A stretch of 32,423 nt of DNA from Oceanobacillus salinisoli. Its GTDB lineage: Bacteria; Bacillota; Bacilli; Bacillales; Amphibacillaceae. Shown one piece after another: positions 16,878 to 23,292 of this stretch (the stretch's first letter is position 1; each line of letters starts with the position of its first letter). The notes under the pieces were generated by a model. That model saw only the letters and a program-made list of their open reading frames with translations. It was not told the DNA's origin and made no database searches. Position numbers and translations under genes: made by a program. The stretch spans positions 1 through 32,423 of the forward strand of contig NZ_WOFB01000031.1 of NCBI RefSeq assembly GCF_009733865.1, read 5' to 3'.

Positions 16878-17762
16878 TTGAATTTTCTAATTACTGGCGG
16901 TACAGGCTTTGTCGGAAAAAATTTATGTCGAGCATTGCATGAAAAAGGGCATCATACATATGTCCTTACAAGAACTCCTGAGAAATACGAAAATACGATA
17001 AACACTACATTTATAGACTATCACTTTCCTGCTGATGAACTTCCAAGCATTTTTGGGGTTATTAACTTGGCCGGGGAATCCCTTTTTGGATATTGGACGA
17101 AAAAGAAAAAAGCTGCGATTTTAAACAGCCGTCTTGAGGCAACCAATGGGGTTTTGGAACTCATACAGAAACTCGATGACAAGCCAAATGTTTTTATTAG
17201 TGGTTCTGCTGTTGGCTATTACGGTTCATCGAATGAATTTATTTTCACAGAAGAAACCAGCACACCAGGTAATGACTTTTTAGCTAATGTCGTAGTGGAT
17301 TGGGAAAGGGCTGCAAGCAAAGCAGAAGAACTTGGCATTCGTACGGTATTTGCAAGATTCGGCATTGTGCTGGGTTCAGAAGGCGCCCTTCCATTAATGA
17401 GTTTGCCTGTAAAAATGTTCGTTGGCGGGAAAATCGGTGATGGCCAGCAATACATGTCATGGGTTCATATTACCGATGCTGTTCAGCTTATCGAGTACTG
17501 TTTATTTGATGACCATATTTCCGGGCCAGTAAACATTACAGCACCGAATCCTAAACGGAACAAAGAATTTATGAAAACCTTAGCCACTGTTTTAAATAGA
17601 CCAGATTGGCTTCCCGTCCCCACTCCCCTTCTTCGTACAGTAACTGGAGATATGGGACAATTAATTACAGAGGGTCAATTCGTCTTACCAAAAAAGGCAA
17701 TGGATCACGACTTTCACTTTACTTATCCAGAACTCGAAGACGCATTAAAAAATATTAAATAA
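16878..17762 (+). CDS. yfhF: YfhF-type TIGR01777 epimerase/SDR
   Basis: A 294-residue extended SDR of the YfhF/YfcH (SulA-like) group, a predicted NAD(P)-dependent sugar-nucleotide epimerase whose substrate is unknown. The cofactor motif ITGGTGFVGKNLC begins at residue 5. FGVINLAGESLFG, the SGSAVGYYG catalytic region with Tyr, and PLFSLPVKMFVGGKIGDGQQ-like sequence (here MSLPVKMFVGGKIGDG) are typical. The start is TTG at 16878 with CAGGGGG 7 bases upstream. Adjacent to recX as in B. subtilis. Confidence 0.9.
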   Translation: MNFLITGGTGFVGKNLCRALHEKGHHTYVLTRTPEKYENTINTTFIDYHFPADELPSIFGVINLAGESLFGYWTKKKKAAILNSRLEATNGVLELIQKLDDKPNVFISGSAVGYYGSSNEFIFTEETSTPGNDFLANVVVDWERAASKAEELGIRTVFARFGIVLGSEGALPLMSLPVKMFVGGKIGDGQQYMSWVHITDAVQLIEYCLFDDHISGPVNITAPNPKRNKEFMKTLATVLNRPDWLPVPTPLLRTVTGDMGQLITEGQFVLPKKAMDHDFHFTYPELEDALKNIK

Positions 17763-17832
17763 CACTGATTTATCAGGCCATTTCACCATTTTTATTTGTA
17801 AAATTTTCTAGAGAAATTTAACAAAAAAATCA

Positions 17833-17862
17833 TTTACATTTTGAAACAATCCAGTGTAAAAT
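17833..17862 (+). promoter_or_regulatory. Probable promoter of the GNAT leader transcript
   Basis: -35 TTTACA (17833-17838), 18-bp spacer, -10 TAAAAT (17857-17862). The two hexamers lie in an inverted repeat, CATTTACA and TGTAAAATG, so an operator is possible. Transcription would start near 17869, leaving a leader of about 255 nt. Confidence 0.55.
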
Positions 17863-17868
17863 GATGGT

Positions 17869-18123
17869 ATCAAATAGGAAAGAGATGAGACTTATTTTTG
17901 AAGGTTAAAAAGAGGGATGAATCCGTCTTTTAACTGCTAATTAAGTTAAATAGGGAAGGCAAATGGTGCGCCACCAGTATGTACTGGTTCTAGTGGGTTC
18001 GATTCCCACCCCGAATTTTTGTTGAAATTTTAAATAAAAATTCGAGGGTGGGTCACTCACTGGATTCCTAATAGCACTCTGCTGTTCGGACGATACCCAC
18101 CTGGAATTAGGAGGGTATTTTTT
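17869..18123 (+). promoter_or_regulatory. Structured attenuator-like leader RNA of the GNAT gene
   Basis: A first hairpin (17904-17934: GTTAAAAAGA/TCTTTTAAC outer, GGAT/ATCC inner) is followed by overlapping pairings. 1:2 is GTGGG (17993-17997) with CCCAC (18005-18009), loop TTCGATT. 2:3 is CCCACCC-CGAATTTTT (18005-18020) with AAAAATTCG-A-GGGTGGG (18036-18052), 16 bp with one bulge. 3:4 is GGTGGGT (18047-18053) with ACCCACC (18095-18101). 4:5 is ATACCC-A-CC (18093-18101) with GG-A-GGGTAT (18110-18118), followed by Ts to 18123. Segment 5 contains the Shine-Dalgarno AGGAGGG. A further hairpin (18067-18089) sits inside the 3:4 loop. No known riboswitch class is recognised. Confidence 0.75.
17963..18025 (+). 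CDS. Upstream ORF / candidate leader peptide, 20 aa
   Basis: ATG at 17963 to TGA at 18023-18025 encodes MVRHQYVLVLVGSIPTPNFC. TAGGGA ends 6 bases before the ATG, a moderate ribosome-binding site. The ORF spans pairing segments 1 and 2 of the attenuator, so a ribosome on it would decide which downstream hairpin forms. The stretch YVLVLV is Val/Leu-rich, and PTP is near the end. It could be a nutrient- or drug-responsive leader peptide, or a chance frame through an RNA structure; no homologue is known to me. Confidence 0.45.
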   Translation: MVRHQYVLVLVGSIPTPNFC

Positions 18124-18681
18124 ATGTTGAAAAACCGCGAATTACACGAAGTGCCAGTATTATTTGAATTGATGTCACATCCTGAAGTATTTCCCTATGT
18201 AAGACATAAAGCCGCAACAAGCGATGAATTTTACTTTATTACGAGAAAAACAATTGAAGCTGAGGAGGAAGGCGAATTAATATCCCGTACGATTCTTGAT
18301 GAATATCATCATCCAATCGGTACTATTAATTTGTTTGATATTGAAGATAAACATGGATTTCTGGCAACATGGATTGGTCAGCCGTATTTTGGAAAAGGGT
18401 ACAACAAACATGCAAAAGAATTATTCTTTGACGAACTATTTTTCTCCCAAAATATTGAAGGGATTTTCATGAAAGTTAGAAGAACCAACTCCCGCTCCTT
18501 AAAAGCTGCGTTAAAACTGCCTTATGTTGCCCTTGCCAATTCAACCTACCCGGAAGTATATCAACAAATTAATGAAACTGGAGATATTTACGATTTATTT
18601 GTTATCACTAAAGATCATTACGCATCATACAAACAATTCGCAGCAGTTGAAGCAGCCTCTACTGGCGAAGAAGTTTCTTAA
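18124..18681 (+). CDS. GNAT family N-acetyltransferase
   Basis: A 185-residue RimJ/RimL-type acetyltransferase (Acetyltransf_3). It begins MLKNRELHEVPVLFELMSHP. The acetyl-CoA loop is IGQPYFGKGYNKHAKELFF at about residues 93-111, and the motif-B-like KVRRTNSRSLKAALKLPYV follows. It should transfer acetyl from acetyl-CoA to an amine on an unknown acceptor (protein, metabolite or drug). AGGAGGG is 8 bases before the ATG but is buried in the leader hairpin. I recall close relatives in many Bacillaceae, without a defined role. A weak hairpin with T-run follows the stop at 18682-18716. Confidence 0.88.
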   Translation: MLKNRELHEVPVLFELMSHPEVFPYVRHKAATSDEFYFITRKTIEAEEEGELISRTILDEYHHPIGTINLFDIEDKHGFLATWIGQPYFGKGYNKHAKELFFDELFFSQNIEGIFMKVRRTNSRSLKAALKLPYVALANSTYPEVYQQINETGDIYDLFVITKDHYASYKQFAAVEAASTGEEVS

Positions 18682-18952
18682 TGGAAACTCTTTGCCGTGG
18701 AGGTTTTTCTTTTAGATTTTTGTTGGTTTTATCAGTCCGCTCGATATGTCTTACCCAATGGATTTCCTTCCCAATGGCTGATATCTTTCCTGTGTCATAT
18801 CCCACGTACCAGCTAATCTATCCCCCCACTCCACTCTACAACGGCGGCTTCGAAAAATTTCAAAATACTGACTATTATAACTAATCCATCCTCACGTATA
18901 CAAAATTTACTTACGGGCAGCCTATATATTAAAAAGCGAAGGATGATGTCCA

Positions 18953-19081
18953 GTGCCAAAATATAATCCGAATCATAGAGACAAGATTTTAAACAAAACC
19001 CAAGAAGTCTTGTACCAAAAGGAATTTAAAAAAGCAGATCGTGTTTACAATCAATTATCCCAAAAAGGAGACCGAGGCTAA
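18953..19081 (+). CDS. yfhE: YfhE family small protein
   Basis: A 42-residue basic peptide, too short for usual gene calling. It starts at GTG with AAGGA nine bases upstream and reads (M)PKYNPNHRDKILNKTQEV..., then LYQKEFKKADRVYNQLSQ. The segment TQEVLYQKEFKKAD resembles the YfhE family, and its place next to yfhF fits B. subtilis, where yfhE and yfhF are neighbours. Function unknown. The rest of 18717-18952 shows no other gene. Confidence 0.7.
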   Translation: MPKYNPNHRDKILNKTQEVLYQKEFKKADRVYNQLSQKGDRG

Positions 19082-19095
19082 TTAGCTTCGGTTTT
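19071..19095 (+). terminator. Terminator overlapping the yfhE stop
   Basis: ACCGAGGCTA and TAGCTTCGGT pair almost without loop and run into TTTTC. The yfhE stop codon is inside the hairpin. Confidence 0.75.
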
Positions 19096-19148
19096 CTTTA
19101 TCCAGACCGATACGGCTTATATCCTTATTTTTTCCACCACAAAACAAC

Positions 19149-19323
19149 TTACCCACATCATTTATCCACAAAATAAACAGATTTGTTTATAACCCACTTG
19201 ACCTTTGACCAGTATACACCCATTCATCCACAGACTTTCGTGAATAAATCAACACAAATTTGTGGATATAGTGGATAACATGTTGAAAACATAGAAACTA
19301 CCTCAAGTTGAACCTGTGGATAA
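19149..19323. promoter_or_regulatory. Cluster of six DnaA-box-like 9-mers
   Basis: Against consensus TTATCCACA: plus strand TTACCCACA (19149), perfect TTATCCACA (19162-19170), TCATCCACA (19224-19232); minus strand TGTGGATAT (19261-19269), AGTGGATAA (19270-19278), perfect TGTGGATAA (19315-19323). Three face right, then three face left. No dnaA or dnaN gene is present, so this is not recognisably oriC. B. subtilis has DnaA-box clusters outside oriC that titrate DnaA; this may be one. Confidence 0.65.
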
Positions 19324-19599
19324 ATGTTGTTCCAAAAACACTCAGAATACTACTATACAATTTCATCCATCCGTCTGCAACTTTTTATTGCCATTTATAT
19401 CAGCAATTAAAGCAGGATGGCTATATATTCATTCATCGTCAAAAAGGGGGTGTCGTCAATCCAGAGGGAGTTCCACCGGCAGATGATTCATATAAAGAAA
19501 GATATCACGTCAAATTTAAGACCTTACATAGCAGATGCCGTTTGCCGTGGAATCTCAGAAGAGGAGTTTCCTCAATTATGCAAAAATATCTATCTCGAT
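19324..19599. other. Non-annotated stretch with weak coding-like frames
   Basis: Two overlapping frames cross this stretch and both run into the repeats further right, so neither is a complete gene. Between 19393 and 19530 one frame reads LYQQLKQDGYIFIHRQKGGV, which has protein-like composition, but there is no ribosome-binding site and no match I recognise. It may be the eroded remnant of a gene broken by the repeat insertion. Confidence 0.25.
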
Positions 19600-19637
19600 T
19601 TTTCCCGCAGGAGTCGACTGCCCTCCGCTCCAATCAA
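19600..19637 (+). repeat. Element T1, copy B (right end only)
   Basis: Only the terminal part survives: CCCGCAGGAGTCGACTGCCC followed by TCCGCTCCAATCAA, identical in kind to the right end of T1 copy A. The left about 95 bp are missing. Confidence 0.7.
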
Positions 19638-19684
19638 CCATGGTAATAGCAAAAATAATGATGAGAATAGGAATATCACAAAAC

Positions 19685-19808
19685 TAGCGGAGGAAATACA
19701 CGGAGACTCCTGCGGGAAAAGTGGTCAAAGTGAGACCCCTAAAGACGCGACAGCACGAAGAGGCTCACGGGTCACCCTAAGGGGCGCGTAGTGTATTTCC
19801 GTAGCGGT
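19685..19808 (+). repeat. Palindromic element T2, copy B
   Basis: Runs from TAGCGGAGGAAATACACGGA to GTGTATTTCCGTAGCGGT with core ACTCCTGCGGGAAAAGTG, AGAGGCTCACGGGTC and CCCTAAGGGGCGCG. It lies 47 bases right of the T1 fragment, the same order and orientation as copy A. The gap 19809-19959 is AT-rich and non-coding. Confidence 0.75.
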
Positions 19809-19959
19809 AGATTAAACTCCAACATCATCTATAGTTACTTCGCACTTTATATCAACTACGAATATTAAAAAGCTACAAAACCGACGAAATGAACGTAATT
19901 AAAAAACACTCACAAACTAAAAAGCGCTTTTGCAAGTGTTCTTTATGGTTATATCTAAA

Positions 19960-20661
19960 CTATTTTACTTTTACAATGGTAATCTCACGAATAACCAGAT
20001 ATGAAAGGCTATAAAGGATAACACCCGCTCCCAGCATCTGCCAGAAGAAAGTAAGCTGTAAATCGGTAAATATATTAACGAAGAAGTCAATAAGCCACCC
20101 CTTGGCAACCCCAACAAGTATAATGAGGACCAATGCTCCCGTTACTATTCCACCACCGGCTAACCCGGATTTGTAAAAGATTAATCCAATCACAAACATA
20201 AATACAAGCGCAAAGAACATTACAGTTGTATCAATCAATACTCTCGTAAACCAGGAATCCCCAACCAGCTCAGATAGGTGGAGAAAATGGAAGGTGCTGA
20301 TTCCAGTTGCCTGCGTAAATGTTAAGGTGATGGAATGCAACATACTGGCAACTACTGCTTTGGCAAAGGATAACCCGAGAAAAAACAAGCCAATTCCGAT
20401 AAATACACTCTTTCTCGTTGCTCCAAGTTTTACGGAAAACGGGATGGCCTCTTTTACCGTTAAAAAACCTAGAATCGCACAGTAAATGTAAATAGGAAGA
20501 GTTAAGGTAAAATAATATTTCCCATCATCTACGCCAAGTAAGAAATAGGATATACATAATGATAAAACTAAAATGCTTAATAAAATCCCCCAAAATATCA
20601 TGAGTGAATACCGGACATCTGTTATAAAGAAATACATTAAACCCTTTAATTGTCTGGCCAT
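19960..20661 (-). CDS. ABC transporter permease, ABC-2 type
   Basis: A 233-residue hydrophobic protein with about six membrane helices (LMIFWGILLSILVLSLCISYF, YIYCAILGFLTVKEA, and further segments to the C-terminus) and no ATPase motif. It is the membrane partner of the upstream ABC ATPase, with 3 bases between the two frames. The trio GntR-ATPase-permease resembles the YtrA-YtrB-type operons of Bacillus. Substrate unknown. If the ATPase is truly broken this permease would lack its own motor. Confidence 0.8.
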   Translation of the reverse strand: MARQLKGLMYFFITDVRYSLMIFWGILLSILVLSLCISYFLLGVDDGKYYFTLTLPIYIYCAILGFLTVKEAIPFSVKLGATRKSVFIGIGLFFLGLSFAKAVVASMLHSITLTFTQATGISTFHFLHLSELVGDSWFTRVLIDTTVMFFALVFMFVIGLIFYKSGLAGGGIVTGALVLIILVGVAKGWLIDFFVNIFTDLQLTFFWQMLGAGVILYSLSYLVIREITIVKVK

Positions 20662-20664
20662 GAA

Positions 20665-21521
20665 TTATGCCCCTTTCTTCCGTTCGGTTAAATAAATCAT
20701 TAATTCCTGGATTGATATACCCTCTACCGTTAATCCGCTCTGCTTCGCTTCCTCGACATTGCCATAAACATACGCCGTCATCATACCAGCGAGTTGTTTT
20801 TTATCGATGACTTCTTTCCCTTGGATAAACGCTTCTACTTCTTTTTTCGCACCGGAGACAGAACATGTATTATTTCGCAATGCGTCTGCTTCTTCTTTCA
20901 GCACAAGTGAACCTTCACTCAATATTAATACCTCTTCAAACATTAAACTCACTTCATCAATTAAATGGGTGGACAAAATAATCATTCTTTTTTCTGTTTG
21001 GTATTCTTCCAGTAACATGTCGTAGAATTTTTTCCTTGATGGGGCATCAAGGCCAATATATGGATCGTCAAAAACCGTAATCGGTGCTTTGCTTGCTATC
21101 CCGACAATGATTCCAAGTGCGGACTCCATCCCCTTGGACAGTGTCTTCACCCGTGCATTAATATTTAGGTTATATTCCTTCACCATTTCATCGGCTAATT
21201 CCTGATCCCATGTTGGATAGAAATAGGAATAAATTTTAATACATGCTTTACTTTTAGATCCTTTTTAAAATTTTCCCCTTCTTTAATTAGGCAAATCGAT
21301 TCGGTAAGTCGTCGATTATCAAATGGATTTTCCCCATCTATTAAAATCTCCCCATCACTGGCTAAAATTTGCCCTGACAAAATATTCATAAAGGTTGTCT
21401 TCCCTGCTCCATTTCTTCCGAGAAGCCCGTATATTTTCGGTTCATCCAACGTAAAAGAAACATCCTTTAGCGCTACATTATCCCGGTACCTCTTTGTCAG
21501 ATTCCTCACTTCAATTTTCAT
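20665..21521 (-). pseudogene. ABC transporter ATPase, interrupted by a frameshift
   Basis: Two frames together give one ATPase. The 5' part (from 21521) has Walker A LLGRNGAGKTT. The 3' part (to 20665) has a signature-like TLSKGMESALGI, Walker B ITVFDDPYIGLD and H-loop ILSTHLIDE. The first frame runs VKHVLKFIPISIQHGIRN-stop; adding one T to the TTT near 21230-21236 gives KFYSYFYPTWDQELADEMVKEY, continuous with the second frame. So one base is missing in a short homopolymer, by mutation or sequencing error. GGGAGG lies 6 bases before the ATG at 21521, which overlaps the regulator gene by 11 bases. Confidence 0.85.
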
Positions 21522-21885
21522 CGTCATCCTCCCTTTTCACCATTTCCATCAACTCATCTGTCCCGATTCTAAGTTTCCTTGCTTCTGTTTTTAACGGAAG
21601 CATATACTTCTCATAAAATGACTTCTTCCGCTTCTCGATTAAAATCTCCTTTGCATTCTCTGTTACAAACATCCCAACACCCCTTCGTTTAAAAAGAATC
21701 CCTTCTGTGACAAGTTCATTAATTCCTTTGCCAGCAGTAGCCGGATTGATCTTATAGTAGCTGGCAAATTCATTCGTGGAAGGTACCCGCTCTCCTGCAT
21801 TTACTTCACCATTAATGATTGAGTCCTCCATCTGTTCTTTTATTTGAAGGAATATTGGTTTACTTTCATCTAAGCTTTTTTTCAT
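21511..21885 (-). CDS. GntR-family transcriptional regulator, YtrA type
   Basis: A 124-residue repressor. The N-terminal winged helix-turn-helix (PIFLQIKEQMEDSIINGEVNAGERVPSTNEFASYYKINPATAGKGINEL) is the GntR domain, and a short about 50-residue helical tail, instead of a large ligand domain, marks the YtrA subfamily. It heads and overlaps the ABC operon and should repress it. An inverted repeat overlapping the promoter is the likely operator. An AGGAGCC-type site precedes the ATG. Confidence 0.88.
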   Translation of the reverse strand: MKKSLDESKPIFLQIKEQMEDSIINGEVNAGERVPSTNEFASYYKINPATAGKGINELVTEGILFKRRGVGMFVTENAKEILIEKRKKSFYEKYMLPLKTEARKLRIGTDELMEMVKREDDDEN

Positions 21886-21905
21886 CTCAGGCTCCTTCCT
21901 TCATT

Positions 21906-21955
21906 GGTTAGTTACTTATGTGATTAACCATATAACTATTCGTTTGAATTGTCAA
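21906..21955 (-). promoter_or_regulatory. Promoter and operator of the GntR/ABC operon
   Basis: Minus-strand -35 TTGACA (21950-21955), 17-bp spacer, -10 TATGGT (21927-21932). An imperfect inverted repeat, GGTTAGTTAC and GTGATTAACC around TTAT (21906-21929), abuts the -10 box, suitable for autorepression by the YtrA-type regulator. Confidence 0.65.
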
Positions 21956-21974
21956 TATATTTTATAAAAAAATA

Positions 21975-22033
21975 AAAAAGCCCCCTAATCGGAAGCTATT
22001 TTTACATGATCAGATATTGGCATAGGGCTTTTT
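21975..22033 (-). terminator. Terminator downstream of the metallohydrolase gene
   Basis: On the minus strand AAAAAGCCCTA pairs with TAGGGGGCTTTTTT over a long loop, ending in a T-rich run. It lies between the 22122 stop and the GntR operon. Confidence 0.7.
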
Positions 22034-22121
22034 ACATCATTTATTATACTATGCGGTATCCACTTCTGTGGACAAAATCGAATAATGATAATCATAACGG
22101 TTTAAACTACCTTCCCCATCC

Positions 22122-22991
22122 TTACGCTGCCTTTCTCGTTATATTATCCGCAGGGCCTCTTTTCGGATACACATAATAATCATCTCCATCTGTACTAATG
22201 ACCAAATCACCAAATGTTGCGGTGGAAAATATTTTTGCATCAACTAAAGTAAGATTCTCAACGACTCTTTCTACAGGATGTCCATAATCATTATGCACAC
22301 TATATGTGAGAATCGCTGTCTCTGGACTGACTTCACGTAAAAACTCATAGGAAGTGCTTGTATCTGAGCCATGATGGGCAATTTTCATAATTTCCGATTC
22401 GACATCATATTTTTCCAGCAATTCCTTTTCCTGTTCCATTTCTGCATCACTCATCAGCAGAAAATCAACGTCATCATAACTCATTTTCAAAACAATGGAA
22501 GATTGATTGTTCGTCTTATTTTTTTCATAAGCATTAAGAACTTTCATATTAACATGTGGGTCTATGTTAATATTCTGGTTAGGCTTTGCAATAACTGCCG
22601 GGATTTCCTGTTTACGAATTTCCCTTACGTACTTGGCAAATGTCGTCGTTAAATGAATTTTTCCCGTATCAAGTACTTGTTTAACATTAAAAGACCTTAG
22701 CACATTCACTAGTCCGCCAATATGATCATAGTCAGGATGTGTTGCAATTAGTAAATCAATGTCTTCTATGTTTTGCTCCTTTAAATAGGAAATAACTTTA
22801 TCCCCGGCAACTGGTGGCCCTCCATCAATAAGTATAGTTTTATCAGCAGGTGTTTGAATCAGGATGCTGTCCCCTTGTCCAACATCAATAAAATGTACAT
22901 CCATATCCGGTTTCTGTTGTGCAAATGCCTGCTGTATGGTTATCGTGTTGAAAAATAAAATAACCGCAATAACAATATTGATTTTTTTCAT
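22122..22991 (-). CDS. Secreted ComEC/Rec2-like metallo-beta-lactamase-fold hydrolase
   Basis: A 289-residue exported protein: signal peptide KKINIVIAVILFFNTITIQQAFA then a metallo-beta-lactamase domain. It opens with MDVHFIDVGQGDSILIQTP, typical of the stand-alone ComEC C-terminal domain. Metal ligands are in ATHPDYDHIGG and AHHGSDTS. In ComEC this domain is proposed to be a nuclease acting on incoming DNA, but for single-domain proteins the substrate is unknown. It lacks the ComEC membrane part. GGGTGG precedes the ATG. Neighbours give no clue. Confidence 0.85.
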   Translation of the reverse strand: MKKINIVIAVILFFNTITIQQAFAQQKPDMDVHFIDVGQGDSILIQTPADKTILIDGGPPVAGDKVISYLKEQNIEDIDLLIATHPDYDHIGGLVNVLRSFNVKQVLDTGKIHLTTTFAKYVREIRKQEIPAVIAKPNQNINIDPHVNMKVLNAYEKNKTNNQSSIVLKMSYDDVDFLLMSDAEMEQEKELLEKYDVESEIMKIAHHGSDTSTSYEFLREVSPETAILTYSVHNDYGHPVERVVENLTLVDAKIFSTATFGDLVISTDGDDYYVYPKRGPADNITRKAA

Positions 22992-23245
22992 AAGTCCACC
23001 CTTTTCACAGTTATGCTTGCTCTTTTAGTTTGGCATTGTACAAGGCAATTTATGAATAGTTTAGCGCGGATTAAGACCAGAAAACTAGCAAATTAGTTCA
23101 ATAGGTCCAAGTATATGTAATTTAAAGCGCACAAGAACTAACTTAATCTGCTGATATCTACTCCTTTCTGCTCATTCCCGCTCCTTCTGTTCTTATGTAA
23201 CCTAAAGTGGACTCACACAATGTGTGGGTTGTAATCCACCTACAT
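22992..23245. other. Intergenic region with one strong hairpin
   Basis: No gene is seen. At 23210-23238 GTGGA...TCCAC encloses CACACA/TGTGTG, a stable stem-loop without T-run just left of the clpE terminator. Its role is unknown. Confidence 0.4.
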
Positions 23246-23283
23246 ATAAAAGCCCCACCAACCAAAAGGTCAGTAGGGCTTTC
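23246..23283 (-). terminator. Terminator of clpE
   Basis: AAAGCCCTACTGACC and GGTTGGTGGGGCTTT pair with few mismatches around TTTT and end in TTAT, ten bases past the clpE stop. Confidence 0.85.
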
Positions 23284-23292
23284 CAAATACAG

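Noticed and set aside
17960..18020. tRNA or tmRNA-like gene in the GNAT leader
   Set aside because: Only the T-arm geometry fits. There is no 7-bp acceptor stem, the central stem has a 4-base loop, and no CCA or 3' end is present.
18123..18124. T-box, SAM, lysine, TPP, purine or cobalamin riboswitch upstream of the GNAT gene
   Set aside because: None of their signature sequences, such as GGGTGGNACCGCG of T-boxes, could be found; the leader is better described as an attenuator of unknown input.
18681..18884. 67-residue frame after the GNAT gene
   Set aside because: It starts within the GNAT stop region, has no ribosome-binding site, and overlaps the probable terminator hairpin.
19188..19212. 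CtsR operator near TTGACCTTTGACC
   Set aside because: The two heptads lack the 3-bp spacing and no stress gene follows.
19308..19791. Two overlapping frames of 112 and 124 residues
   Set aside because: Both end inside T1/T2 repeat sequence, have no usable ribosome-binding site and match nothing I recognise; kept only as a possible relic.
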